In this document: positions 1 to 9,088 of the stretch, piece by piece
Layout: each line of letters begins with the position of its first letter
Position numbering within the stretch: position 1 is the first letter of the stretch
Assembly (NCBI RefSeq): GCF_013371215.1
Contig: NZ_JABWMH010000001.1
Span: forward strand, 434,001-498,000
Length of the DNA: 64,000 nt
Direction: 5' to 3'
From: Parasphingorhabdus flavimaris
Lineage (GTDB): Bacteria; Pseudomonadota; Alphaproteobacteria; Sphingomonadales; Sphingomonadaceae
Made by a program: the position numbers and the translations under genes
Notes under the pieces: model-generated
Told to the model about the DNA's origin: nothing
The model's database searches: none
The model's input: only the letters and a program-made list of their open reading frames with translations

Positions 1-1748
1 GGAATGAATGTCGCTGGTGATATGCTGCCGCGAACGGGATGTTCCCAACGCACCAATGCCTCATAGCCGGAAATTTCTTCGTCTACGGTCGAGACTTGCG
101 GTTGATAAACCAGATGCAGCTGGTTTTCGGCCAGAGCCTTTCTCAGGTCCATTTCCAGATTGCGCCGGTCTTCGGCATCGGCATGCATCGATTTGTCATA
201 GAAACTGTGGACCCCGCGACCCGCTTCCTTGGCCGCGTAAAGCGCAAGGTCGGCGTTACGGATCAGCGACTCGCTGGTGATGCCGTGCTCCGGCGCGATC
301 GCGATCCCGATAGAAACTCCAATGGTTACCTGGACATCATCGATCATATAGGGGCGCGAAATCGAGGAGATTACTTTCTCTGCAATCGACGAAAGCCGTT
401 CCCGATCGTAGATTCCGGGGAATAGAACCGTGAATTCGTCACCACCCTGCCGTCCGGCCTGACCCGCAGAACCAACGATCCCCAACAGTCTTTTGCTGAC
501 CTGTTTGAGCAATGCGTCTCCGGCCGGGTGACCGAGTGTGTCATTAACCGACTTGAACCGGTCGAGGTCGAGCAGGAACAGCGCCGTGGGACGGGTTGTC
601 CCGGTCGGGCTGACCAGGGTTTTTTCCAATATACCCAGCATCTGGGGACGGTTCGACAGCCCGGTCAGGGAATCGAACTGCGCCAGCTGCCGCACTTTTT
701 CCTGCGACTGGCGCATCGCCGTCAAATCCGTACCGCTTCCGCGAAATCCCAGAAACTGCCCATTGGCTGTAAATATCGGATTGCCGGAAATGGACCACCA
801 TCGCTCCTCCTGGAAGATCACGGATCGAACCGAAATTTCCTTGAAGGCTGAGCGGCTCGACAGGTGGAAACCCAGCGTTCTCTCGCCGCTGGGTGAGATG
901 GAATCTTCTTCATAAGGCGCGATCAGCTGCGTGATCGGGAGGCCCATCAAATCCTCGAACGTATTGCCGGCAAGTTTCCGGATTGTGTTGGAAATATAGA
1001 CGATCCTGCCATGTCTGTCGGTCTCCCAGAACCAGCCCAGCGACGCATTTTCATATTCCGAAAGCAGCAATTTGGCCCGTTTCTCGTCGCCCCTTTTCCT
1101 TTCGACCCGCAAATATTCGTCATGGTCGTGACGGATATGCTGCAAGGTCGCAAAAAAAGTGGCAAGCACGAACAGCGACAGTGCGACGGCGAAGGCGGCG
1201 AATGGCAGCAATGGAAAGAGCGTAATGGCCACGCCGGAACTGAATGCGAGCGCGACGATCCTTTGCTTGCCGGCGATGATCGTTACAATCATGGTGGTGA
1301 GGCACTGATAGACGACGCAATAAGCAGCGAGCAGCGGTGAACTTGCGATATGGGCCGCCGCCATCAGGGTGCCGGCGAAGGATATCGCAGATAGGCAGGC
1401 CACAAACAGCATCAATCTCAACTGCCAATGCGATGGCAGCCTGCCGAACCACTTCACTTTTGCCAAAATCCAGACACTCAGATCCGTCAAAACCGTGACA
1501 CAGGCCAGAGCGACCGCCGTCGAGCTCATTGTCATCAGCCCATCGGTCTCGGCCAGATTGTAAAATAGCAATGCTGCCAATTTGACGATCAGGACCATCG
1601 GCCAGAAGCCACACAAGACGCGCAAATCAAGGGTTATCCGATCCGCGATGTCGTCATGCTGCGGTCTGGCGGAAAGTCCCAGATCCGACCAGCCGATCGG
1701 TTCTACCGACGCGCTGTCGATATTGGCTATGTTACGGGGTAAATTCAT
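1..1748 (-). CDS. Membrane GGDEF/EAL protein with PAS domain (3' end outside window)
   Basis: Predicted cyclic di-GMP synthesis/hydrolysis protein in the inner membrane. The frame is open from an ATG at 1748 to the left edge (582 codons), so the C-terminus is missing. About residues 48-215 hold several hydrophobic segments, followed by a PAS-like region (about 240-350, 'LGWFWETDRHGRIVYIS'), a GGDEF domain with an intact RQGGDEF motif near residue 434, and the start of an EAL domain ('GYEALVRWEH' near 561). I see no RxxD inhibitory site five residues before GGDEF. The layout of membrane region, PAS, GGDEF and EAL matches the protein at 29321-31681, so the two are probably paralogues. Whether the EAL half is active cannot be judged because most of it lies off the edge. 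Confidence 0.9.
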   Translation of the reverse strand, partial: MNLPRNIANIDSASVEPIGWSDLGLSARPQHDDIADRITLDLRVLCGFWPMVLIVKLAALLFYNLAETDGLMTMSSTAVALACVTVLTDLSVWILAKVKWFGRLPSHWQLRLMLFVACLSAISFAGTLMAAAHIASSPLLAAYCVVYQCLTTMIVTIIAGKQRIVALAFSSGVAITLFPLLPFAAFAVALSLFVLATFFATLQHIRHDHDEYLRVERKRGDEKRAKLLLSEYENASLGWFWETDRHGRIVYISNTIRKLAGNTFEDLMGLPITQLIAPYEEDSISPSGERTLGFHLSSRSAFKEISVRSVIFQEERWWSISGNPIFTANGQFLGFRGSGTDLTAMRQSQEKVRQLAQFDSLTGLSNRPQMLGILEKTLVSPTGTTRPTALFLLDLDRFKSVNDTLGHPAGDALLKQVSKRLLGIVGSAGQAGRQGGDEFTVLFPGIYDRERLSSIAEKVISSISRPYMIDDVQVTIGVSIGIAIAPEHGITSESLIRNADLALYAAKEAGRGVHSFYDKSMHADAEDRRNLEMDLRKALAENQLHLVYQPQVSTVDEEISGYEALVRWEHPVRGSISPATFI

Positions 1749-1950
1749 CGGCGGACTGTGGCGTCCAAGGGTTTAAATCTTCTTACCAATTTACCGGTTT
1801 GATATGAATATGACGATAGCTGAAAAATTGCCGCAACTTCTGGAATTTGCTGTATTTTATGCCAGAAATGCTGACATCGTAGGTCAGTGGCGGGGCGTCG
1901 ATTTGGCTCCGCCGCGGGGGCTGCGACCGGATATCTCTGGCCTGCGGGAG

Positions 1951-3882
1951 TCATTGCCCGAATGCTACCGAACGTTGGGGCTGTTCGTGCCACATATCGG
2001 GTTCTTCGATATATTCGAACAGCTCTTCTGCGGTCATCGGTATTCCGAAATAATATCCCTGGACGGACTGGGCTCCCACCCGTTTTGCCATCAGCAGTTC
2101 GAGTTCATTCTCGACCCCTTCGAGAAGGCATTCGACATCCAGTGTTCTTGCCATTCCCGCCAGCGAATGGAGAATTTTCTCCGACATCGGATCGGTCAGA
2201 TTCTCCATGAAGGAGCGATCCACCTTGAGCTTGCTGATCGGCAGGGTGCGCAAATAGCCGAAATTGGAATAGCCGGTACCAAAGTCGTCGAGCGCAATCG
2301 GATGACCCAGCGCCGCGAGACGACCGAGGTTGTCGGCGGCTTTCTGAGCGTCCGGCATCATCGCCGATTCGGTGACTTCGAATTCAAGCAGGGTCGGATC
2401 GAGGCCGCTATTATGAACCAAATCAATGATTTGATCGATAACCTGATCGGCGATGAGATCATGGCCGGACAGGTTGATCGAGAGAGGGAAGCGCTGGTCC
2501 CAGCTCTTGAGCGTGGTGATTGTCTTTTGCAGCACGGTCAAAGTGATATTGGCGATCAGACCACTTTCCTCGGCAACCTTGATAAACCGGTCCGGCCCGG
2601 TTGAACCAAGAGTGGGACTGTCCCAGCGGGCAAGGACTTCTGCGCGAACGACCTTGTTTTCGCCCAGATCAAATTGCGGCTGGAACACCAGTTCGATTTC
2701 CTTGTCGAAATCCGCCACCCGCAGTGCCTGCTCGATCCGATAGCTTTCCGCTGCATTTTTCGCATGTTCGTCGCAGAAGACAACCACCCGGTTCTTGCCG
2801 GTGCGCTTGGCATGCAGCAGGGCGAAATCGGCGTTGCGGATTAGCTGGGTGTCTGTTTCGTCGGCGAGAATCTCGGTGCAGCCGATCGAACCGGACACCT
2901 GGATAAGCCGGTCATCTATCCGGTAAATCTCCGCAATCTGCGGGAGCAGTTTCTGACACCAGGCCTCGACCGCATCGACGCCGGCATTGGTGGCAAGAAT
3001 TATATTGAACTCATCGCCGCCCATGCGGCTGACATGGGCGTTGGTGCCGCAATAATTGCGCAACCGCTCGGCGACTTCCTTGAGCAATGCATCGCCCATA
3101 ATATGTCCGTAAACATCGTTGACTGTCTTGAAGCCGTCGAGATCAAGCAGAATCAACCAGGCGGCGTGGGATGGATCTCCGCCGTTCTTATATTCTGTAT
3201 AGGTCTCGAAAAACGCCCGGCGGTTGGGCAATCCCGTCAGACTGTCCGAAAGCGACCTTTGCCGCATGGTCTCACCAAGATTCTGTGCCTGTTTGAGTTC
3301 GCGTTCCGCCTCGTGCTTGGCCGCAACTGCCAGGCCGATCGCCCGCCGCAAAAAGAATGTGATCGCAATCGCGCTGAGCGCTGCAGCGAAGGAAATGAAC
3401 CCGTAGATCGTAAGCTGGTCCGACTCATGCTGGGCAAGTTGGTAAAACAGGCCGCCGAGCGTCGCGGCAATCGAGAGCAGCGCCTGCCGCATGCTGACGC
3501 AGGCAAAGGCGAAAATCATTGCCATCATCATGAAGTAGATCAGCTTGGGTTCTGCATATTCGAGCTGCAGCGCCACCAGTACATTGATGATGATCAGCAT
3601 ATTGGTGACGCTGGTCAGGGCCTCGAGCTTGCCGATCGGGAGAGGCTTGCGCAGTGCGTGCCATGCGAAAAGCGTAAACAGGCTGGCCGTTACCGAAGCA
3701 GAGACCATGCTCAGCAGATCGGCCCCGCTAAACTCCTGGAAGTGGGTTAGCGTCATGAAAATATAGTAGATTGCCGCGACGCCGAAATAGCCTCTGATTA
3801 CCGGGCGATAAATTTGCGCGATAGAAGAACGGGCATCGAAGCCGGCTGACGATTCTGCAAAATTTATGAGGCGCCGAAGCAA
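1951..3882 (-). CDS. Membrane GGDEF/EAL protein, degenerate EVL motif
   Basis: A 643-residue predicted c-di-GMP turnover protein. The N-terminal ~185 residues hold about six hydrophobic segments, followed by a short helical linker, GGDEF ('RMGGDEFN' near residue 287) and an EAL domain from about 385. The EAL signature reads EVL ('RAEVLARW'), but the metal and catalytic positions look kept: INLSG, EVTES, DDFGTGYS, LKVDRSF and EGVE. No RxxD I-site precedes GGDEF. The only start giving the full N-terminus is TTG at 3882, two codons after an in-frame TGA (TGA-CAA-TTG). It lies upstream of the 1-1748 gene on the same strand with a 202-bp gap. Phosphodiesterase activity is plausible; cyclase activity is uncertain. 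Confidence 0.93.
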   Translation of the reverse strand: MLRRLINFAESSAGFDARSSIAQIYRPVIRGYFGVAAIYYIFMTLTHFQEFSGADLLSMVSASVTASLFTLFAWHALRKPLPIGKLEALTSVTNMLIIINVLVALQLEYAEPKLIYFMMMAMIFAFACVSMRQALLSIAATLGGLFYQLAQHESDQLTIYGFISFAAALSAIAITFFLRRAIGLAVAAKHEAERELKQAQNLGETMRQRSLSDSLTGLPNRRAFFETYTEYKNGGDPSHAAWLILLDLDGFKTVNDVYGHIMGDALLKEVAERLRNYCGTNAHVSRMGGDEFNIILATNAGVDAVEAWCQKLLPQIAEIYRIDDRLIQVSGSIGCTEILADETDTQLIRNADFALLHAKRTGKNRVVVFCDEHAKNAAESYRIEQALRVADFDKEIELVFQPQFDLGENKVVRAEVLARWDSPTLGSTGPDRFIKVAEESGLIANITLTVLQKTITTLKSWDQRFPLSINLSGHDLIADQVIDQIIDLVHNSGLDPTLLEFEVTESAMMPDAQKAADNLGRLAALGHPIALDDFGTGYSNFGYLRTLPISKLKVDRSFMENLTDPMSEKILHSLAGMARTLDVECLLEGVENELELLMAKRVGAQSVQGYYFGIPMTAEELFEYIEEPDMWHEQPQRSVAFGQ

Positions 3883-4243
3883 TTGTCATATCCCGATTTT
3901 TTTACGATGCACGATAAAATACGGGCCTACACCGGAATAATTAATAAAGAGCAACGGGCTGTAAAGAAACGTGTTTCTTGATGTAATATTGTGTAAAACC
4001 CGTCACTCTATATTTTAATGTTTGCGATATCTGATTGCCGTTTCGACAGGATACTTGTTCTATTCTTGAGCCCTGCCAGTCTCTGCCCCTCCGGGACAGA
4101 ATGTTCCGTACCGGCGGTCGGTTCTGTCGCAGGCGAGTTTTCATTCCGGTTCTCTGAGGCAACGCCCCGTCCAGGCAACCGATAGGGCCGCCGTGCGTTG
4201 AGGGGAGGACGAACAGATAATCCCCCCAAACAGAGGCTGAAAA
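3883..4243. other. Intergenic region, divergent promoters expected
   Basis: This 361-bp gap lies between the divergent GGDEF/EAL gene and the DJ-1/PfpI gene. The left 150 bp are AT-rich and contain a short inverted repeat (annotated separately). I found no convincing coding frame and no terminator. Both promoters should lie here, but no -35/-10 pair stands out. Confidence 0.5.
3964..3979. promoter_or_regulatory. Inverted repeat AAGAAAC-GT-GTTTCTT, possible operator
   Basis: Perfect 7-bp arms flank a 2-bp centre in the AT-rich part of the divergent intergenic region. The size fits a dimeric regulator's site, but nothing identifies the protein. It could equally be chance. Confidence 0.25.
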
Positions 4244-4918
4244 ATGAAGATCCTAATGGTACTGACATCGCACGATCAACTTGGCGACACTGGCAAAAAG
4301 ACCGGTTTCTGGCTCGAGGAATTCGCTGCGCCTTATTATATATTCAAGGACGCCGATGCTGAAATAACGCTGGCTTCGCCCAAGGGTGGCCAGCCCCCGC
4401 TGGACCCTTCGAGCGATGCAGACGATGCCCAGACCGACGACACAAGACGTTTCAAGTCGGACGAGGACGCCCAGAAGGCACTCGCCAATACGGCGGTTCT
4501 CTCGACCGTTTCGGCAGATGCCTATGACGCGATATTCTATCCTGGCGGTCACGGCCCGCTCTGGGATCTCGCCGAAGACGAGCATAGTATCGCCTTGATC
4601 GAGAGCTTTGCTGCAAATGATCGACCAATCGGTGCAGTCTGCCACGCGCCGGCCGTGTTCAAGCATCCCAAGAATGCGGACGGAGAGCCTCTGGTGTCCG
4701 GCAAGAAAGTGACCGGCTTCACCAATACGGAAGAGGAAGCCGTCGGGCTGACTGACGTGGTGCCGTTTCTGGTTGAAGACATGCTGATCAACAATGGCGG
4801 CCAATACAGCAAGGGTGAGGATTGGGGGTCTTTCGTGCTGGTCGACGGCAAGCTCGTCACCGGCCAGAATCCGGCATCATCGGCTGAAGCCGCACGCAAA
4901 TTGCTGGGCCTGCTTTAA
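4244..4918 (+). CDS. DJ-1/PfpI family protein (type 1 glutamine amidotransferase-like)
   Basis: This 224-residue single-domain protein belongs to the DJ-1/PfpI superfamily, whose members include Hsp31-like glyoxalases, protein deglycases and holding chaperones. The nucleophile elbow reads AVCHAPA with Cys133 followed by His134. An N-terminal 'TGFWLEE' carries the acidic residue usually close to the Cys in the Hsp31/HchA-like branch. There is no signal peptide, so it should be cytoplasmic. GAGG lies ahead of the ATG. The next gene starts 22 bp downstream on the same strand, suggesting a two-gene unit for carbonyl or redox stress. The exact reaction cannot be read from the sequence. Confidence 0.9.
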   Translation: MKILMVLTSHDQLGDTGKKTGFWLEEFAAPYYIFKDADAEITLASPKGGQPPLDPSSDADDAQTDDTRRFKSDEDAQKALANTAVLSTVSADAYDAIFYPGGHGPLWDLAEDEHSIALIESFAANDRPIGAVCHAPAVFKHPKNADGEPLVSGKKVTGFTNTEEEAVGLTDVVPFLVEDMLINNGGQYSKGEDWGSFVLVDGKLVTGQNPASSAEAARKLLGLL

Positions 4919-4940
4919 TTCAAAATAGACGGAGTTTATC

Positions 4941-5549
4941 ATGAATATTCTAATCGCCGGGGCAACCGGCAACACCGGGTTACGGCTTGTTGAGCAACTC
5001 AAGGCCAAGGGCCATTCGCCAATCGCACTGGTCCGTGAATCCTCGGACACCGGATCGCTGCCGGCAGATGTCGCCATCCGCCACGGCGACCTGACCGACC
5101 TCCAGAGCGGGGTCTGCGACGGCTGTGAGGCGGTGGTTTTCGCTGCCGGATCGGGCGGATCCACCGGTCCCGAATTGACCGACAAGGTTGATCGAGATGG
5201 TGCCAAGCGGTTGATCGACCTTGCCGCCGACGCCGGTGTCTCGCGGTTCGTAATGCTGAGCAGCGCAGGCGCGGACAATCCCGATCCCGAAAGCGATCTG
5301 GCCCATTATCTGCAGGCCAAGCACGAAGCGGACGAGCATCTGAAAGCCTCAGGCCTGAGTTACGCCATTGTCCGTCCGGTCGCCCTGACTGACGACGACG
5401 GTGAACGCAAAATGCGCTTCGGCGAGGAGGTTGATCCGGAAGCCAAGGCCGCGCGCGGCGACGTTGCCGCAGTGCTGGCAAACGCGATTGAAGACGACCA
5501 ATGGACCGGCAAGGCTCTGCTCATGCAGTCGGTTCTCGAGGCGGCTTGA
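4941..5549 (+). CDS. NAD(P)-binding atypical SDR (NAD(P)H-binding family)
   Basis: A 202-residue Rossmann-fold protein. The N-terminal dinucleotide-binding motif is 'ILIAGATGNTGLRLVEQL', the GxxGxxG pattern of atypical short-chain dehydrogenases such as the YwnB/NmrA-like and biliverdin-reductase-B-like groups. A typical YxxxK pair is not obvious, so it may be a sensor or reductase rather than a classical SDR. GGAG precedes the ATG at good spacing. It probably shares a transcript with the DJ-1/PfpI gene. A GC-rich hairpin follows about 30 bp after the stop. Confidence 0.87.
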   Translation: MNILIAGATGNTGLRLVEQLKAKGHSPIALVRESSDTGSLPADVAIRHGDLTDLQSGVCDGCEAVVFAAGSGGSTGPELTDKVDRDGAKRLIDLAADAGVSRFVMLSSAGADNPDPESDLAHYLQAKHEADEHLKASGLSYAIVRPVALTDDDGERKMRFGEEVDPEAKAARGDVAAVLANAIEDDQWTGKALLMQSVLEAA

Positions 5550-5579
5550 TCCGACCGTCACGCAATCCAGCTATCATCA

Positions 5580-5611
5580 AGCCCGCCGCGAACATGCATT
5601 TGCGGCGGGCT
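5580..5611 (+). terminator. GC-rich hairpin after the SDR gene
   Basis: The arms AGCCCGCCGC (5580-5589) and GCGGCGGGCT (5602-5611) pair perfectly over 10 bp around a 12-base loop. No T-run follows, so it is a probable rather than classical intrinsic terminator. Confidence 0.6.
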
Positions 5612-5744
5612 GCCCATGCCGGTGGCCAACGCTACCCGGCCAAACAAGGATCACCCCGCACCAGTCTTTGGGTTGCAACCAAAATCATGCGCGCGCGTTC
5701 TAGGCACAATGGTGATCCAGCCGTCTAAAGTTCCGGGATGACAA

Positions 5745-6152
5745 TTGTTAGAAACCTCTGCTGACCTCAAGGAAAAGCGCATATTGCTGGTTGAGGATGA
5801 ATTGTTTCTTGGAATGGATATCAAGGAAACTCTGGAGCGTTCCGGTGCGATTGTTTTCGGGCCCATATTGGATCGTCTGAGCGCCAGCCGTATCGCCGAG
5901 TTTCACGATCTTGACGGTGCCATATTAGACCTGAATGTCGGCGGCGGCGACGTGTCGCCGGTTGCCGTCTATCTCCAGCAACAGTCGATCGCGTGCCTGT
6001 TCTACACCGGTGATGCCAGTCGGGCCTCGGCAATCGGCCTGGACAAGATCGGACCGGTTTACGAAAAGTCGATGCGCCCGGAACGGCTGGTGCAATGTCT
6101 CGTCGAACAGATGCGCAAAGTAGAAACGCAGGATAAAAAGCCGACAAATTGA
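5745..6152 (+). CDS. Single-domain response regulator (receiver only)
   Basis: 135 residues forming one CheY-like receiver domain with no output domain. Acidic pocket residues are Glu16/Asp17 ('LLVEDE'), the phospho-acceptor is Asp61 ('AILDLNV'), the conserved hydroxyl residue is Thr87 ('FYTGD') and the lysine is Lys107 ('PVYEKSM'). All key positions are present. The start must be TTG at 5745, because an in-frame TGA lies two codons upstream and the first internal ATG would remove the acidic pocket. No histidine kinase lies next to it, so it is an orphan, possibly serving a multi-partner phosphorelay. Such receivers in sphingomonads often pair with HWE-type kinases, which is inference here. 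Confidence 0.88.
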   Translation: MLETSADLKEKRILLVEDELFLGMDIKETLERSGAIVFGPILDRLSASRIAEFHDLDGAILDLNVGGGDVSPVAVYLQQQSIACLFYTGDASRASAIGLDKIGPVYEKSMRPERLVQCLVEQMRKVETQDKKPTN

Positions 6153-6309
6153 GCTGGTCGACTCCGGTCTGAACGCTTTATTCCTGTTTGAGGCCGGCTC
6201 GTCCAAAGGCGGCGAAATTGGCGTCTAATTGGACGAATTTTCGTTCATTTCGGGCAAAATCGCGATAGGCTGCTCGACCAGCCAAGAAGAGTCTCTTTCT
6301 ATTGGCGCG

Positions 6310-8049
6310 TCATTCTGCCGGAAACCAGATACCTTCAAACACCACGCCGCGGACCTCGACCTCGCGCAGCTTGGCCGCGCCGCCGACATAGGGATCGCGG
6401 TCCAGCACGGTGAAATCGGCTTTCTTGCCGGTGGCGATGCTGCCGACCATATCATCCAGCCCAATCACCTGCGCCGCCTCGATAGTGATTGCCCGCAGCG
6501 CCTTGTCGAGCGAGAGCCGCTCCTTCGGCGCCTTGACATTGCCGTCGAGGGTGATCCGGTTGCTCGCCACCCAGGCGAGATAGAGCGGATCGATCGGCGC
6601 CATGTTGAAGTCGCTGTGCAGGCCGAGTGGCACGCCCTTGCGCTCGAGCGAGCCAAGCCGGCTCATCTGCGCGGCGCGGTCGGGGCCCATGCCGGTCTTC
6701 GCATAGGCATCGCCGAGGATGCGGATATAATTGGGCTGGGCTGAGACATAGAGGCCCATCTCGCCGATCCGCCGGTTCTGCGCCTCGGTCGAATAGCCGA
6801 GATGCTCAATGATTATGTTCTGGCCATTGCGGACGGCGAGCTGCTGGGTAATATCGAGCACCACATCAAGCCCCTTGTCGCCGTTGACATGGGTGTGCAG
6901 GTTCCAGCCGGCGTCCCAGAAACGCTCGGTCTGCTTGAGCAGTTCTTCCGGCTCGGTCAGCCATTTGCCTTCGTGACCGTCGCTGTAACCGGGCGGGTTC
7001 ATCTGCATATATTGGGCAAAAAACGCGCCGTCGGCGAACAGCTTGATCCGGTTGGAGAAGAAGAATTTGGGGCTGTCATATTTGGCTTTCATGTCCTTCA
7101 GCCAGACATTGGGATCGCCGGTCACAAGAGGTGCAACGGGGATGGCGAGGATACGCGATGGCGTCGTCGGCTGGTCGTAGAGGCTCTTGAACAAAGCCGA
7201 CTCCATCTCCGGTCCGCCAAAGCCGCCAAACGCCAGATCGGCGCTCGTGGTGACGCCATTTTCGAGCATCATCTGGCGCATGTCGGCCAGGCCCTGCTGC
7301 ACCTTGGCCGGCGAGAAGAGATAGGGGCGCAGCATCTCGATGCCGTTGAACAAGGCGGTTTCGTGGATTATGCCGCTGGCATAATCGGCATGGCCGGGAT
7401 CGATATTGGGCTTGCTGAACGCGGCGGTGAAGGCCGCCTCCTCGCCGATACCGAGCAGGGTCAGCGCCTTGCTGTTGGCGATGATCTCGTGGAAGCTGCG
7501 CTGCCAGATCACCACCGGCCGGTCGGGCGCGATCCGGTCGAGCGCGGCGCGGTCCATGTCGCCGTGGAACAGCTTGTGATGGCCCCATGTGATGAACAGG
7601 GCGTCTTCGCTCTTCGCCATTTCCTCGCGCAGCCGCTGCTCATATTGTGCCTTGCCGCGCGCCGCCGGATAGGTCTTGCCGGGCAGGTCCCATGGCTCGG
7701 GGCTGATAAACGGGATTGGCAGCATCATGATCGTCTGCATCGGATGGACATGCGGCTCGACAAAGCCGGGCATCAGGATTTGCCTGGAAAACTGCCGGTC
7801 GACGGTGACAGTGCGATCCCTCGTCCATGCTTCCAATTCTTCCAATGTCTGACCAAGGCCAAGGATGATTCCGTCGGCGGTGGCGACATATCTGGCCTCC
7901 GGAAAACCCGGTTCCATCGTGATGATTTTTGCGGCTTTGAAGATAGTGACTTCGGGATAGGGGAGCGTCGCGGGTCCCTCTTCGGCTTGCGCGCCGGTTG
8001 CAATAAGCAGCGTCAGCGCGGCCCCGATGGACGATATGAATTTCAGCAT
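6310..8049 (-). CDS. Exported amidohydrolase (YtcJ-like)
   Basis: A 579-residue metal-dependent amidohydrolase of the YtcJ/imidazolonepropionase-related superfamily. The ATG at 8049 is chosen because AGGGAGAGA lies just upstream and the protein then begins with a clean signal peptide ('MLKFISSIGAALTLLIATGAQA'). A longer frame from 8100 would overlap the neighbouring transporter gene. The HxH metal motif is in 'EPHVHPMQT', and further histidines occur in 'HTHVNGD' and 'IIEHLGY'. The conserved C-terminal 'GKKADFTVLDRDP' belongs to the flanking beta-sandwich. The substrate is unknown; family members hydrolyse cyclic amides and formamides. It probably forms a unit with the DMT transporter immediately upstream. 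Confidence 0.88.
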   Translation of the reverse strand: MLKFISSIGAALTLLIATGAQAEEGPATLPYPEVTIFKAAKIITMEPGFPEARYVATADGIILGLGQTLEELEAWTRDRTVTVDRQFSRQILMPGFVEPHVHPMQTIMMLPIPFISPEPWDLPGKTYPAARGKAQYEQRLREEMAKSEDALFITWGHHKLFHGDMDRAALDRIAPDRPVVIWQRSFHEIIANSKALTLLGIGEEAAFTAAFSKPNIDPGHADYASGIIHETALFNGIEMLRPYLFSPAKVQQGLADMRQMMLENGVTTSADLAFGGFGGPEMESALFKSLYDQPTTPSRILAIPVAPLVTGDPNVWLKDMKAKYDSPKFFFSNRIKLFADGAFFAQYMQMNPPGYSDGHEGKWLTEPEELLKQTERFWDAGWNLHTHVNGDKGLDVVLDITQQLAVRNGQNIIIEHLGYSTEAQNRRIGEMGLYVSAQPNYIRILGDAYAKTGMGPDRAAQMSRLGSLERKGVPLGLHSDFNMAPIDPLYLAWVASNRITLDGNVKAPKERLSLDKALRAITIEAAQVIGLDDMVGSIATGKKADFTVLDRDPYVGGAAKLREVEVRGVVFEGIWFPAE

Positions 8050-8074
8050 GTCTCTCTCCCTATTGCGGGAGTGA

Positions 8075-8998
8075 CTATGCGCTCGGCTCTGCCTTGGCAA
8101 CCGTCAGCTTGCTCGCCCGGACATGTTCGCGCCAGGCGATGAACAGGCCTGAGCCGATGATGATCGGCGCGCCGAGCCAGATCGAAAGGCCGGGAAATTG
8201 GCCGAAGATAACAATGCCGAAAAAAGTCGCCCAGATCAGCGATGTATAATCCATCGGTACGATCGTCGATACCGGCGCATAGCGCAGCGACTGGGTGACG
8301 CCGAGCTGGCCGAGCGCGCCAAAGATACCGATGCCGAGCAGATAGGCCCAGGTCTTCGCATCATGTCCGCCGCCATAGATGAAGGCGCAGACGGTCAGCG
8401 CGGGGAGGGTGTAGACGGAGAACCAGAAGATCGTGACGACACTGGTTTCGGTGCGACCCAGCATGCGGATCACCATGGTTACCGCCGCCGTGACCAGCGC
8501 GCCGCCAAGCGCGACGGCTGCACCAAATGCGGGGATCAGCGATCCGCCCGGCTGAACCACGATCAGCACGCCGACAAAGCCGATCAGGATCGCCGTCCAG
8601 CGACGGATACCCACTTTCTCGCGCAAGAAGATAGCGGCAAACAGGGTGGCGAAAATCGGCACGGTGAAACTGATCGTCGTGGCATCGGCCAGCGGCAGCA
8701 GTGTCATCGCCCAGAAGTTGAGGCCCATGGCAAATATGCCGAGAGTGGAGCGCAGGATATGGAGCTTGTGTTTGTTCGAGACGATCGAGGGCCAGCCGTG
8801 CTGGCTGCGCATGATCAGAAAGCAGATCAGCGGCATGGCGGTCAGCTGTCGGTAGAACAGGCTTTCGGTGACATGCACGCCTTGCTCGCCCGCCAGTTTG
8901 ACGAATGCGAACATGACGGCAAGCGACAGCATCGCGCCCAGTCGAGTGACGATGCCCGCCATCGGTCGATTCTGCCCCATGGCTCGGTCTTGGCTCAT
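8075..8998 (-). CDS. EamA/DMT-family transporter
   Basis: A 307-residue integral membrane protein with about ten hydrophobic segments arranged as two EamA repeats. Residues typical of this family include 'PLADATTISFTVPIFATLFAAIFLREKV' in the first half and 'YAPVSTIVPMDYTSLIWATFFG' in the second. DMT proteins of this type export amino acids or small metabolites, but the substrate cannot be predicted. The 3' end lies 25 bp before the amidohydrolase start, so the two are probably cotranscribed. It is divergent from mmsA. Confidence 0.88.
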   Translation of the reverse strand: MSQDRAMGQNRPMAGIVTRLGAMLSLAVMFAFVKLAGEQGVHVTESLFYRQLTAMPLICFLIMRSQHGWPSIVSNKHKLHILRSTLGIFAMGLNFWAMTLLPLADATTISFTVPIFATLFAAIFLREKVGIRRWTAILIGFVGVLIVVQPGGSLIPAFGAAVALGGALVTAAVTMVIRMLGRTETSVVTIFWFSVYTLPALTVCAFIYGGGHDAKTWAYLLGIGIFGALGQLGVTQSLRYAPVSTIVPMDYTSLIWATFFGIVIFGQFPGLSIWLGAPIIIGSGLFIAWREHVRASKLTVAKAEPSA

Positions 8999-9031
8999 GA
9001 AATACGGTTACAAAAGATAGGATAACAGCTG

Positions 9032-9060
9032 TTGTGCATTGCCGCGGTAAATAGCATATA
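9032..9060 (+). promoter_or_regulatory. Candidate sigma-70 promoter of mmsA
   Basis: TTGTGC (9032-9037) and CATATA (9055-9060) are 17 bp apart and lie about 30 bp before the mmsA start. The match to consensus is moderate and no transcript start is known. Confidence 0.3.
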
Positions 9061-9088
9061 GCGCGCAAATGCAATCAGGAGTCTTTCA

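Noticed and set aside
6802-8142. 446-codon plus-strand frame
   Set aside because: Shadow of the exported amidohydrolase.
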